Made by a program: the position numbers and the translations under genes. A DNA stretch of 64,000 nucleotides from Crocinitomicaceae bacterium (lineage in GTDB: Bacteria; Bacteroidota; Bacteroidia; Flavobacteriales_D; Crocinitomicaceae): contig JAURMI010000015.1 in the NCBI GenBank assembly GCA_030830785.1, positions 29,063 through 93,062 on the forward strand. The letters are read 5' to 3'. This document shows, piece after piece, positions 55,160 through 63,853 of the stretch. The notes beneath the pieces are model-generated. The model was given only the letters and a program-made list of their open reading frames with translations, did not search any database and was not told where the DNA came from. The first letter of the stretch is position 1; every line of letters begins with the position of its first letter.

Positions 55160-56473
55160 TCAATTAAAAAACAAAAATACAAGTAGGCTGATCAAAATAA
55201 AAGACAAAATATTCAATAGCAAACCATATCGTAACATGTGCTTCATTTTCAATTTGCCAGATCCGAACACTATTGCATTTGGTGGTGTAGCAACAGGCAT
55301 CATGAATGCCATACTTGCCCCGAGAGTCAATGCCATTGCCAATGGCATTAAAGGTAGGCCCGATTTTTCTGCAAACACACCTACTATTGGAATTAACAAG
55401 GTTACCATAGCCAAATTAGAAATCAATTCAGTAGTAAAAATGGCTATGAGGGTCAACAAAATGATTGCTGTAATTAAATGAACGTGCCCCAATGCGCTAA
55501 AAGAATCTGATATCATTAAAAGAATTTTATTTTCTTTTAGAATTGCTGCCAATGACAATCCTCCACCAAATAAAAGGAGTATCCCCCATGGCAATTTTTG
55601 AGTATCGGACCAATTGAGAATCTTTTGTTTAGGCTTGTCACCTGTTGGAACTAGAAATGTAGCAACAGCACCCAGAATGGCCACATTTTCATCACGATAA
55701 TTCAAACCAAAATAGATTGAGAAAAGGTCTCTGAGTATCCAAAGACTAGCTACAACAGAGAAAATAATTAAAACTCTTTTTTGTGGTTTGGACCAAGTTT
55801 GAATTGGAAAATGCAATTCATGAATATCGTTGCGTTCCTTGCCCATAAAAAGAATGAATACAAAATACATGCAAAACAGTAGCAGAATGGAAAGAGGAAG
55901 ACCAATTCGAATCCAATCAGTAAAACTAACCTGTATGTTAAAGTTTTCTGAAAGGATACTTGCCATTTGGGTATTGGGAGGGGAACCAATAAGCGTTCCT
56001 ACACCGCCAATATTTGCAGCGTAAGCGATAGAGAGTAATAGAAAGACACTAAACTTCGCATTTCTGTCTTCTTTCGGTAAAGCACTTACCACTGCCATTG
56101 CCATAGGCAGCATCATCAACGCCGTAGCAGTATTAGAGATCCACATTGAAATGAGACCAGTACTTAGAATGAAACCCAGTAAAATATGAGATTTTTTCTC
56201 ACCAACTATGGCAATAATTCGACGCGCAATTTGTTGGTGAACATTCCATTTTTCAAGAGAAAGGGCCAATACAAAGCCACCAAAAAATAAAAATATATTG
56301 GAATCACCATAACATTTTGAAAGTAATTGAGGAGTTATCAGGCCAAAGGGCACCCCTACCATTAGAGGAAGTAGTGCTGTTAAATAAATTGGTATCCATT
56401 CGGTAATCCAAAGTAAAACCATTGCTAATGCCAAAAAAATGGCTAGCAATTGATTGGATTCTAAACCCCACAT
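55160..56473 (-). CDS. SLC13/DASS-family sodium-coupled anion symporter
   Basis: An inner-membrane carrier of 437 residues with about eleven to twelve helices, expected to import di- or tricarboxylates (or sulfate) with Na+. The two SNT-type motifs are present: SMWISNTATALMMLPMAMAV in the first half and LISNLAMVTLLIPI, with PVATPPNAIVFGSG, in the second. IGSPPNTQMASIL supplies the Na/substrate turn. The exact substrate cannot be told. The 86-residue gene lies 7 bases upstream on the same strand, so this is probably part of a three-gene minus-strand unit. Confidence 0.92.
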   Translation of the reverse strand: MWGLESNQLLAIFLALAMVLLWITEWIPIYLTALLPLMVGVPFGLITPQLLSKCYGDSNIFLFFGGFVLALSLEKWNVHQQIARRIIAIVGEKKSHILLGFILSTGLISMWISNTATALMMLPMAMAVVSALPKEDRNAKFSVFLLLSIAYAANIGGVGTLIGSPPNTQMASILSENFNIQVSFTDWIRIGLPLSILLLFCMYFVFILFMGKERNDIHELHFPIQTWSKPQKRVLIIFSVVASLWILRDLFSIYFGLNYRDENVAILGAVATFLVPTGDKPKQKILNWSDTQKLPWGILLLFGGGLSLAAILKENKILLMISDSFSALGHVHLITAIILLTLIAIFTTELISNLAMVTLLIPIVGVFAEKSGLPLMPLAMALTLGASMAFMMPVATPPNAIVFGSGKLKMKHMLRYGLLLNILSFILISLLVFLFFN

Positions 56474-56480
56474 ATATTTA

Positions 56481-56741
56481 TCACTTATTTAAATCATTAA
56501 GTGCCTTTACAAAATAGGCCGCTTTTTGCTCCACTTCTTTAACGATATTACTAAACTCAGCTTTTCCCTTAGCTCGATTCATTTTGGAAAGCATTTCATC
56601 TTGAAAATCAGCGGCTTCATCAATTAATTTAGCTGATTTTTTTGCTTTTTCAGGAGCTGTCATTTCAAAGAAAAAGCATTCTTCAACTACATCAAAAACC
56701 ATTTCATTGATGTTTCTTTTAAGGGTACGTTTGTTGGCCAT
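56481..56741 (-). CDS. small conserved helical protein, unknown function
   Basis: An 86-residue cytoplasmic protein with no signal peptide. It begins basic (MANKRTLKRNINEMVFDVV) and is almost wholly helical, rich in Ala, Lys and Glu, ending VEQKAAYFVKALNDLNK. It has no motif I can name, although similar short proteins are, to my memory, annotated as hypothetical in other Bacteroidota. The gene starts at ATG 56741 and shares a 48-base spacer with the divergent RlmI-like gene. It is upstream of the SLC13 carrier by 7 bases. Confidence 0.72.
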   Translation of the reverse strand: MANKRTLKRNINEMVFDVVEECFFFEMTAPEKAKKSAKLIDEAADFQDEMLSKMNRAKGKAEFSNIVKEVEQKAAYFVKALNDLNK

Positions 56742-56778
56742 TAAGTTATGTTTTAATCAAATATAAGATTTTTCAGAC

Positions 56779-56786
56779 TACTTTTG
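56779..56786 (+). promoter_or_regulatory. probable -7 promoter box TACTTTTG
   Basis: An exact TANNTTTG match 3 bases before the ATG at 56790. The TTG used as a start by the ORF track is the last part of this box, so the ATG is the better start. Confidence 0.4.
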
Positions 56787-56789
56787 CGC

Positions 56790-57965
56790 ATGTCATACCC
56801 TCAACTCGTTGTAACTAAAGGCAAAGAATCTTCCATTCAACGCAAACACCCTTGGGTATTCTCTGGAGCCTTAGCTTCAGATACTTCTTGGCTTGAAGAT
56901 GGAGAACTTGTATGCTTAACAACGAAAAAACTGCAAATCCTAGGCATTGGACATTTTCAACATGCCACCATTGCAGTTCGTATGTTAAGTTTTGATTATC
57001 AAATAATTGATCAAGCTTTTTACGAGAAAAGGTTAGCCAATGCCTTTGAGTTGCGCTGTAAAATTGGTCTTTTAAACAATCAAAACAACATTTTTCGTTT
57101 ATGTCATGGTGAAGGAGATCAACTTCCTGGATTGATAATTGATTTTTATAACGGGGTATGTGTTATTCAATGTCATTCCTTTGGTATGTACCGCCAAGTA
57201 GCTATGATAGCCAGCGCATTAAAAAAAATTTTAGGTGAACACCTTAAGGCCATTTACAATAAATCATCAGAAACGCTTCCCAAAAGGGAAGAAATAAAAG
57301 ACGCTTATTTGTTTGGCAAGTCAAGTTTACCTCACCTTGCTATGGAAAATGGTGTCAAATATCACATTGACTGGATCAATGGACAAAAAACAGGGTTTTT
57401 TATTGATCAACGGGAAAATAGAAGTTTATTGGGTAAGTATGCCAAAGGGAAAAAAGTCCTCAACACGTTTTGTTATTCTGGTGGATTTAGTCTTCAAGCA
57501 TTACTTCATAAGGCACAGTTAGTTCATTCTTTAGATAGCTCTAAAAAAGCAATTGCACTCACAGAAGCAAATGTAGCATTGAATGAGTTTAAAAAAAATC
57601 ATGCTTCAATTGTTGATGATGCTATGGATTATATGAAAAATCTGGCAGAAGATTATGATATAATAGTGCTAGACCCTCCTGCATTTGCTAAACATCGCGA
57701 TAAAAGACATCAAGCTATACAAGGATATAAGCGACTAAACGCACATGCAATTCGTCAAATAAAACCAGGCGGTTTGATTTTTACCTTTTCCTGTTCACAA
57801 GTTGTCGATACGCAGTTATTTAATAACACAGTCATTTCGGCCGCAATTGAAGCCGGTAGATCATGTCGTATTTTAGAACATTTACATCAACCCGCCGACC
57901 ATCCTATTCAAGCTTTCCATCCAGAAGGGGCCTATCTGAAAGGTTTGGTTATTCAAATAGACTAA
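56790..57965 (+). CDS. RlmI-like 23S rRNA cytosine-C5 methyltransferase
   Basis: A class I SAM-dependent methyltransferase of 391 residues. Residues about 1-75 are a PUA domain (LVVTKGKESSIQRKHPWVFSGAL). The methyltransferase part has LPGLIIDFYNGVCVIQ, KTGFFIDQRENRSLL, VLNTFCYSGGFSLQAL (SAM loop), DIIVLDPPAFAKHRDKRH with the DPPxF motif, and FSCSQVVD with the catalytic-type Cys. This pattern fits RlmI (m5C1962 of 23S rRNA in E. coli). It ends where the MATE gene begins, with no gap. Confidence 0.93.
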   Translation: MSYPQLVVTKGKESSIQRKHPWVFSGALASDTSWLEDGELVCLTTKKLQILGIGHFQHATIAVRMLSFDYQIIDQAFYEKRLANAFELRCKIGLLNNQNNIFRLCHGEGDQLPGLIIDFYNGVCVIQCHSFGMYRQVAMIASALKKILGEHLKAIYNKSSETLPKREEIKDAYLFGKSSLPHLAMENGVKYHIDWINGQKTGFFIDQRENRSLLGKYAKGKKVLNTFCYSGGFSLQALLHKAQLVHSLDSSKKAIALTEANVALNEFKKNHASIVDDAMDYMKNLAEDYDIIVLDPPAFAKHRDKRHQAIQGYKRLNAHAIRQIKPGGLIFTFSCSQVVDTQLFNNTVISAAIEAGRSCRILEHLHQPADHPIQAFHPEGAYLKGLVIQID

Positions 57966-59294
57966 ATGCTTTCACTCAATTATAGGACCATTCTTGGAGT
58001 CGCATTACCCATGATGGTAACTGGTTTTATTCAATCCATAGTTTTGCTTACAGATGCCTCAATGATTGCACGCTATTCAACTGAAGCTTTTGATGCGGTT
58101 GGCAATGCAGGTCTTTTATATATAACATTATATATGTGCTTGGCAGGAATGGCAGATGGTGCTCAAATAATCATAGCGCGAAGAATAGGACAACAAAAAA
58201 ATGATCGTATTGCGCTACTCTTTCAAAGTGCTATGGCCGTTCTTCTCATTCTTGCTCTTGGGCTTTTTCTAATCTTACATTATGTATTACCCCAATGGAT
58301 AGTTTATTATTCTGAAAATAAAAATATTGCCACCCTCCAAGGAGTCTATATAGATCAAAGAAGTTTTGCACTCTTTTTTAGTATGATTACCCTTGGAATT
58401 CAAGCTTTTTTTCTTGCAAAAGGAAAAACTTGGATTGTCCTTGTCACTGCAATTTTAGCTGCTATTAGCAATGCCCTACTCGACTATTTGCTCATTTTTG
58501 GAAACTTCGGCTTACCTGAACTTGGAATAAAAGGTGCAGCATTGGCCTCTACGATTTCTGATGGTATTGCAATGCTATGCATGCTTTGTTTTTTATTTTT
58601 TTCGCAGGAAAAAAGACAATTTAAACTATTGCATTTCAGTAAAATTGACTTTCAACCTTTCAAAGAACTCATTCGCGTAGGAAGCCCTTTGATGCTACAA
58701 GGATTTTCGGCACTTGCTACGTGGACACTATTTTTCACTTGGCTTGAACAAAAGGGAACCTTTGATTTAACCGTTTCGCAGAACATTAGATCTATTTATT
58801 TTCTAGCATTTGTTCCAATTTGGGGCTTTGCAGGTACAACAAAAACTTACGTTTCTCAGTATCTCGGTGCCAAAAAAAACGATTTAATACCGCTTATTCA
58901 AAAAAGAATTCAACTGCTCACTATTATTTTTATGCTATGTACTTTTCATGGAGCTATTTTTTATCCCGAGACATTGATTAGAATGATTAACCCTGCAGAA
59001 GCATACATTTCAAAAAGTGCAGATATTCTGCGACTAATCTCATTATCAATCCTTTTATTTGGGTTTATTTCGGTCTATTTTCAGACTATTCATGGCAGTG
59101 GAAATACGTTTCACTCCATGCTCATTGAATTTTTTACCGTGGGCGTATACGCCATATTTTGTTACCTTTTCATCAAAATTTGGAATTTGGATGTTTTTTG
59201 GATTTGGATGGTTGAATACATCTACTTTGGTATATTGGGTTTCATTTCCATTACCTATCTTCGAAAAACAAATTGGCAAAATAAGCAAGTATGA
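57966..59294 (+). CDS. MATE-family multidrug efflux transporter
   Basis: An inner-membrane exporter of 442 residues with about twelve helices, moving drugs or metabolites out by Na+ or H+ exchange. The N-terminal half shows VALPMMVTGFIQSIVLLTDASMIARYSTEAFDAVGNAG and the second half the related GSPLMLQGFSALATWTLFFTWL and LISLSILLFGFISVYFQTIHGSGNT. The repeat is typical of MatE proteins. Substrate unknown. fmt overlaps its last 4 bases (ATGA). Confidence 0.92.
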   Translation: MLSLNYRTILGVALPMMVTGFIQSIVLLTDASMIARYSTEAFDAVGNAGLLYITLYMCLAGMADGAQIIIARRIGQQKNDRIALLFQSAMAVLLILALGLFLILHYVLPQWIVYYSENKNIATLQGVYIDQRSFALFFSMITLGIQAFFLAKGKTWIVLVTAILAAISNALLDYLLIFGNFGLPELGIKGAALASTISDGIAMLCMLCFLFFSQEKRQFKLLHFSKIDFQPFKELIRVGSPLMLQGFSALATWTLFFTWLEQKGTFDLTVSQNIRSIYFLAFVPIWGFAGTTKTYVSQYLGAKKNDLIPLIQKRIQLLTIIFMLCTFHGAIFYPETLIRMINPAEAYISKSADILRLISLSILLFGFISVYFQTIHGSGNTFHSMLIEFFTVGVYAIFCYLFIKIWNLDVFWIWMVEYIYFGILGFISITYLRKTNWQNKQV

Positions 59295-60250
59295 GTTTAG
59301 CACTTAGAATTGTTTTTATGGGGACACCCGCATTTGCGGTTAGCGTTTTGGACCAAATTAATAAGAGTCGACACGAAATAGTTGGCGTTGTTACAGCCCA
59401 AGACAAACCTGCCGGAAGAGGGCAATTATTGCAAGAAAGTGCAGTTAAGCAATATGCCAAGCAAAATCAGCTGGAAATTCTTCAACCTCCGAAATTAAAA
59501 GACCAAATGTTCCTAGCTCAATTAGCGACTTTAAAGGCAGATCTCTTTGTTGTTGTCGCCTTTAGAATGCTTCCAAAAGAAGTTTGGCAAATGCCTACTT
59601 TGGGTACCATTAATTTGCATGCTTCTTTGCTTCCGGCATACCGCGGTGCTGCTCCAATTAATTGGGCCATTATCAATGGTGAAAAGCAAACGGGTGTTAC
59701 AACATTTCTAATTGATGAACATATTGACGCAGGTAATATTTTAATGCAAGAAACAGTAGAAGTTTCTGAGAATATGACTGTTGGCCAGGTGCAGAACATT
59801 TTACAAGAAAAAGGTGCGATTTTAACCCTACAAACTTGTGATGCTTTGGCCAAAGGCAACCTTCAAGCAGTACCACAAATTCAAATTCAAGGAAAACGTG
59901 CACTTGCACCAAAACTATTTAAAGAAAATACACAAATCGATTTCTCAAAATCTGCTTCAGAAATTCATAATTTCATTAGAGGTTTGGATCCGTACCCAGC
60001 TGCTTGGTGTAGCTTATTCTCTAAGCAAAAACAAGCATGGGTTACATTTAAACTTTTTAATTCGCAAGTAGTAGATATAAACTTATCGCAAACAAATGGT
60101 CCAATAGCAAGTAGAGATGGGCTACTTTTTCCATGTGGAAATAATACCTGTCTTTTGGTAAAAGAAATTCAAATGGAAGGTAAAAAACGAATTGATGCCA
60201 AAGCTTTTATTGCAGGCAACGATCCTCATTTATTAAGTTATAGTCAATAA
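59291..60250 (+). CDS. fmt: methionyl-tRNA formyltransferase
   Basis: Formylates Met-tRNA for initiation. The N-terminal domain begins LRIVFMGTPAFAVSVLDQI, with the formyl-THF-binding SLLPAYRGAAPINWAIINGEKQTGVT (the SLLP and GAAPI motifs), then MQETVEVSENMTVGQ, and a C-terminal OB-like domain after HNFIRGLDPYPAAWC. The start is the ATG inside the MATE stop codon. Length 319 residues. Together with def (1710) it completes the formyl cycle in this window. Confidence 0.96.
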   Translation: MSLALRIVFMGTPAFAVSVLDQINKSRHEIVGVVTAQDKPAGRGQLLQESAVKQYAKQNQLEILQPPKLKDQMFLAQLATLKADLFVVVAFRMLPKEVWQMPTLGTINLHASLLPAYRGAAPINWAIINGEKQTGVTTFLIDEHIDAGNILMQETVEVSENMTVGQVQNILQEKGAILTLQTCDALAKGNLQAVPQIQIQGKRALAPKLFKENTQIDFSKSASEIHNFIRGLDPYPAAWCSLFSKQKQAWVTFKLFNSQVVDINLSQTNGPIASRDGLLFPCGNNTCLLVKEIQMEGKKRIDAKAFIAGNDPHLLSYSQ

Positions 60251-60266
60251 TCTTCTAATCATTTGA

Positions 60267-60298
60267 TTTGTAAAACATTGCAAATTTTCTTAGCTTGG
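60267..60298 (+). promoter_or_regulatory. probable promoter TTTG-N20-TAGCTTGG
   Basis: TTTG (60267-60270) is followed after 20 bases by TAGCTTGG, one mismatch from TANNTTTG. The spacing is normal and the ATG of the type B cargo gene is at 60322. This also argues against the track start at 60295, which is inside the -7 box. Confidence 0.45.
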
Positions 60299-60321
60299 TC
60301 AGAGTATACGATATTACTCTT

Positions 60322-62655
60322 ATGGCACAAGTTATTGGTTTGATATTTATTCTGATTGCTACCGTAGGTTTCACACAACAAACTGGCCTAGAATCATGGA
60401 ATGTTTCGGCTAAATTAAACCCAATAGCAATTGAAGACGCCTCGACTTTAAATGCAGATATAATTTGGACTGAGCAAAAAGATGCGCGAACAATTTTCAG
60501 TAATTCCTTTGTTGGCAACCACGGGCAAACCAAACAAATTTTTAGCTCAGTGCCCATTCATTATATGGGTCCAGACAATGAATTGCTTCCTTATGAACTG
60601 AGCTTTACAGACAATGATTCTAACATTGTTTTTGAAAAACAAGAATACCCAATTCAAGTTGATCGCGATGGTGGTTTTCAATTTTTGTTCAACGAAGAAC
60701 AAGCTATCAAAATAGGAACTCGAACAGCTATTAATGATAATGTGGTTACTAAGCACAATAATTCATTAGGAGTTTTTTCGCTGTTCGATTTTGAAAATTT
60801 ACCAATTGCTCAACAAATAGAAATTGACCATGGCAAGCTTGGATTTCATTATAGAATATTTGAACCATTGAACTTAATTGGGTCGGATTTAGAATTAAAA
60901 GAACAAATTGAATTGCCTGAAGATTGGAATATTACCCAATATGAAAATCAATGGCACATTTCGGATAAATTGGGAAAAACCAGGGCCATATTGACCAATT
61001 TGTTTTGCTATGATCAAAATAATAATTCAATAGCGCTTGAATTTGAGATTACTAAAAATCAATTGGTAATTCGAATTCCTAACCTTTGGTTATCTGCGCC
61101 AGGACGAACATTTCCTGTTACTATTGATCCTTTACTTGCTGGCGTACCCAGTGTTTGGAGTGGTGGGCAAATGCCCTCTTGCTTCATGCCCGCGTACAAC
61201 GAAGACAGCATTCAAGTAACCATTCCTGCGGGTGTTACCCCCACAGGTGTTTATGTAGATGCTAGTTTTTATGCCAACCCTTTTACCTTTGCAACCATGG
61301 CCCAAGGGGCAATGTATTTTAGTTCATCTTGTGGATCTTCACAGTCTTTTACAGTTACAGGTGCTACTGCGAACTTAGCTGGAACTGCCTATCTAGATAG
61401 TTTCAATTTAATGAATCCTCTTACATGTTGCCTTCAGAAATCATGTAATCCGATTCAATTTTGGGTGAGCATGCATCTAGGACGCAATGCAAATGGACCT
61501 GGTTGCAATACAAGTTACATATTATATGACCCCCTTACTACTAGTTGGCCGTTTAGAGTTGTAGTTTATGGGCGATCGGCAGAATCTTATGGCAACGAGT
61601 GGTACACGTCTCAAACACCTATTTGCTCGAATAAATGCCAAGTGAATGCTACAGCGTATGCCCGATATGGTGTACCACCATATACGGTTTCTCATCCATG
61701 GACAAGCACTGTGGGTACCATAGGTCAAAATATGGGTTGTAATACTGGTGCAAGTAATTTCGTTTTCACCCTAGATATTCCAAATTGTCCTGTTTATTGT
61801 GACTCGAGTTACACGTCTTTGAGCATACCGCCTCCAGTAATAGTTGATGCTTGCGGAACCTATGTTACGGGAATTCAAGCTGCTATTAAACCATTAATTC
61901 CGGCAATTGAACCAAATCTAATTTTTGATAGTATTCTTTGCAATGGAATGCAAACACAAATTTATAATCCGCCTTGTATAAGTGGAGGAGTAACTCAATT
62001 TATTACTCCATCAACACAAGGATTTGGTGATTTAACTTTAGATATTATAAACAATACAGATTCTATTCTAAATACGAGTTATTTATTTTTTGCTGAAAAA
62101 GACGGTTGTATTTCCGATACAATTGTAGCTAATGTATATATTGTTCCCAATCCTAGCGCAGCAATATCTATTAATCCCAATCCTGTAGTAGTTGGAAATT
62201 CAGCATCAATTTCCAACAGTTCAACAAGTCCAGTAAGTTCAACATTTTCAATTTCCTGGTCTAGTATTGATAGCATTTGGGTTCAAGACTCCATATTTAC
62301 AAGTCAGTTTGACGCTCCAGGAAGTTATACGTATTGTCTTCGGATTATCGATGAATTTGGATGTTTGGATTCCGTATGTGAGGTGCTCAATATTGTTCCT
62401 GCCTCCATAGAAAACATTAATGTGGTTACGCCCAATGATGATCAAATAAATGATGTACTATATTTTAATTATCTAGATTTTTATCCAAACTCAAGTATTC
62501 AAATTCTCAATCGTTGGGGTCAATTAATTTACAGTTCAGAAGATTATAAAAATGATTGGAATGGCTCCCTGTACACTGAAGGGACCTATTTTTACATTCT
62601 AAAAATTCCCGGTCTTAACAAAACACTACAGAGTTTTTTCGTGCTTAAAAAATAA
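60322..62655 (+). CDS. Cys-rich secreted protein with T9SS type B sorting domain
   Basis: A 777-residue surface or secreted protein. After the signal peptide (MAQVIGLIFILIATVGFTQQ) comes a beta-rich part of about 270 residues, then a Cys-rich region (residues about 290-560) with repeats of the kind GCNTSY, CSNKCQVN, CPVYCDSS. I count about eighteen cysteines in the mature protein, so several disulfides are likely. The last 90 residues are a type B sorting domain: NVVTPNDDQINDVLYF, SIQILNRWGQLIYSS and TEGTYFYILKI, ending FFVLKK. The track starts at a TTG (60295); the ATG at 60322 fits the signal peptide. Function unknown; exported by the T9SS by inference. Confidence 0.88.
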   Translation: MAQVIGLIFILIATVGFTQQTGLESWNVSAKLNPIAIEDASTLNADIIWTEQKDARTIFSNSFVGNHGQTKQIFSSVPIHYMGPDNELLPYELSFTDNDSNIVFEKQEYPIQVDRDGGFQFLFNEEQAIKIGTRTAINDNVVTKHNNSLGVFSLFDFENLPIAQQIEIDHGKLGFHYRIFEPLNLIGSDLELKEQIELPEDWNITQYENQWHISDKLGKTRAILTNLFCYDQNNNSIALEFEITKNQLVIRIPNLWLSAPGRTFPVTIDPLLAGVPSVWSGGQMPSCFMPAYNEDSIQVTIPAGVTPTGVYVDASFYANPFTFATMAQGAMYFSSSCGSSQSFTVTGATANLAGTAYLDSFNLMNPLTCCLQKSCNPIQFWVSMHLGRNANGPGCNTSYILYDPLTTSWPFRVVVYGRSAESYGNEWYTSQTPICSNKCQVNATAYARYGVPPYTVSHPWTSTVGTIGQNMGCNTGASNFVFTLDIPNCPVYCDSSYTSLSIPPPVIVDACGTYVTGIQAAIKPLIPAIEPNLIFDSILCNGMQTQIYNPPCISGGVTQFITPSTQGFGDLTLDIINNTDSILNTSYLFFAEKDGCISDTIVANVYIVPNPSAAISINPNPVVVGNSASISNSSTSPVSSTFSISWSSIDSIWVQDSIFTSQFDAPGSYTYCLRIIDEFGCLDSVCEVLNIVPASIENINVVTPNDDQINDVLYFNYLDFYPNSSIQILNRWGQLIYSSEDYKNDWNGSLYTEGTYFYILKIPGLNKTLQSFFVLKK

Positions 62656-62657
62656 GC

Positions 62658-63824
62658 TTACTGAGGTACATTGAATGATATTCCAAAGCGAAGTGGATAA
62701 ACCCCTATTGTGCTTCCCTCTTTGAACAAACTCAACATGGCATAATTTGCAAAAACACCAAAATAACCATAACCCAACCTTATAGTTGCATCGAGCATCC
62801 ATGGGTTGAGGTTGAAATTTGACTTGGTAGTATTCTCAAATTTATCTCCATTAATATAGGTTCCAGTAAGGCGCTGATGACTGTAAATTCTAATTCCACC
62901 TATCAAACCTGCATTTAGGTAGACTGTTTTTTTATAGGCAGCATTGGTGGTGAAATCTAATAACATAGGTACTGTAAAATAAGCTGCATATAGCGAATTC
63001 CTTTTATAAATCTGTGTTGAATCTGACACAGCAAATACACTTTGATCATCATGCTTAAGTATATATGAAGAAGTGAGCTCCATATTATTAAAGGCAAATC
63101 CATATCCAGAAGTAATTCCAAACAATTCTTTTATCAAATCCTTTTTCATTTGAAAGAGATTAAGATTAAATACCATACTTTTAGATAGGTTATTTTCCCA
63201 ATATGGCGCATTTTTGAATGATCGTGAAGGGCTAAGAAAACCAACGGTATTGGCTTGTAACCCCAACTCAAAACCGGCCCAATGCGCTTTGTTTTTAAAG
63301 CGTTCCTTGTCCATTTCAAATTCATCTAATCCTAAATCAGCAAAATCGAATAAAATCTGCAATCTGTAACTAGATTCTATGGCATCGCCATTATCGTTAG
63401 TTGCTGGTTGCCACAAAGGCAAATTGCGCACAATTTCCAAGGCAGCACTATCCAACATAGCATTGTAACCCATTTCTACAATAGGATCAAAAACCCTGCC
63501 TTCGCTTGAAATTTTAAATGCAACATAAACAGATTCCCCCCACGGAAAAAGCTCAGAAGTATCTGCGTAAATAAATCTTTCGACTTCATTTTTAATGTAG
63601 CGATCTAAAGAATCTTGCCCACCTGGAAAAATAGGGGTGCGATTTTCTGAAAACGTGGATTCAATCCAAACTTCTTCCTGAATTGGTGGTTCACTTTCAC
63701 CTATTTCAGAAATTACTTCTTGTGTGATTGGCTCTTGTATTTCAACTATTTGAGGTTTTTCTAGCACTTGAGAAGTGGCACAGAAACTTAAAAAAATAAA
63801 GGAATAAATCAGCGTCGCTTTCAC
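62658..63824 (-). CDS. secreted TonB C-terminal domain fused to an outer-membrane beta-barrel
   Basis: A 388-residue protein of unusual make. Residues 1-18 (MKATLIYSFIFLSFCATSQ) are a cleavable-type signal peptide; residues about 20-60 are Pro/Glu/Ile-rich; residues about 65-165 match TonB_C: PIFPGGQDSLDRYIKNEV, then VYVAFKISSEGRVFDPIVEMGYNAMLDSAALEIVRNLPLW. From about residue 175 the sequence becomes an outer-membrane barrel (ELGLQANTVGFLSPSR, LYAAYFTVPMLLDFTT, LRFGISFNV). The usual TonB inner-membrane anchor is missing. The start is a GTG. It lies next to the end of a TonB-dependent receptor gene on the same strand, 29 bases away, so it may be the last gene of that unit. Confidence 0.85.
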   Translation of the reverse strand: MKATLIYSFIFLSFCATSQVLEKPQIVEIQEPITQEVISEIGESEPPIQEEVWIESTFSENRTPIFPGGQDSLDRYIKNEVERFIYADTSELFPWGESVYVAFKISSEGRVFDPIVEMGYNAMLDSAALEIVRNLPLWQPATNDNGDAIESSYRLQILFDFADLGLDEFEMDKERFKNKAHWAGFELGLQANTVGFLSPSRSFKNAPYWENNLSKSMVFNLNLFQMKKDLIKELFGITSGYGFAFNNMELTSSYILKHDDQSVFAVSDSTQIYKRNSLYAAYFTVPMLLDFTTNAAYKKTVYLNAGLIGGIRIYSHQRLTGTYINGDKFENTTKSNFNLNPWMLDATIRLGYGYFGVFANYAMLSLFKEGSTIGVYPLRFGISFNVPQ

Positions 63825-63853
63825 TTGTTAATTTTTAAGCAAAGATAGTAAGA

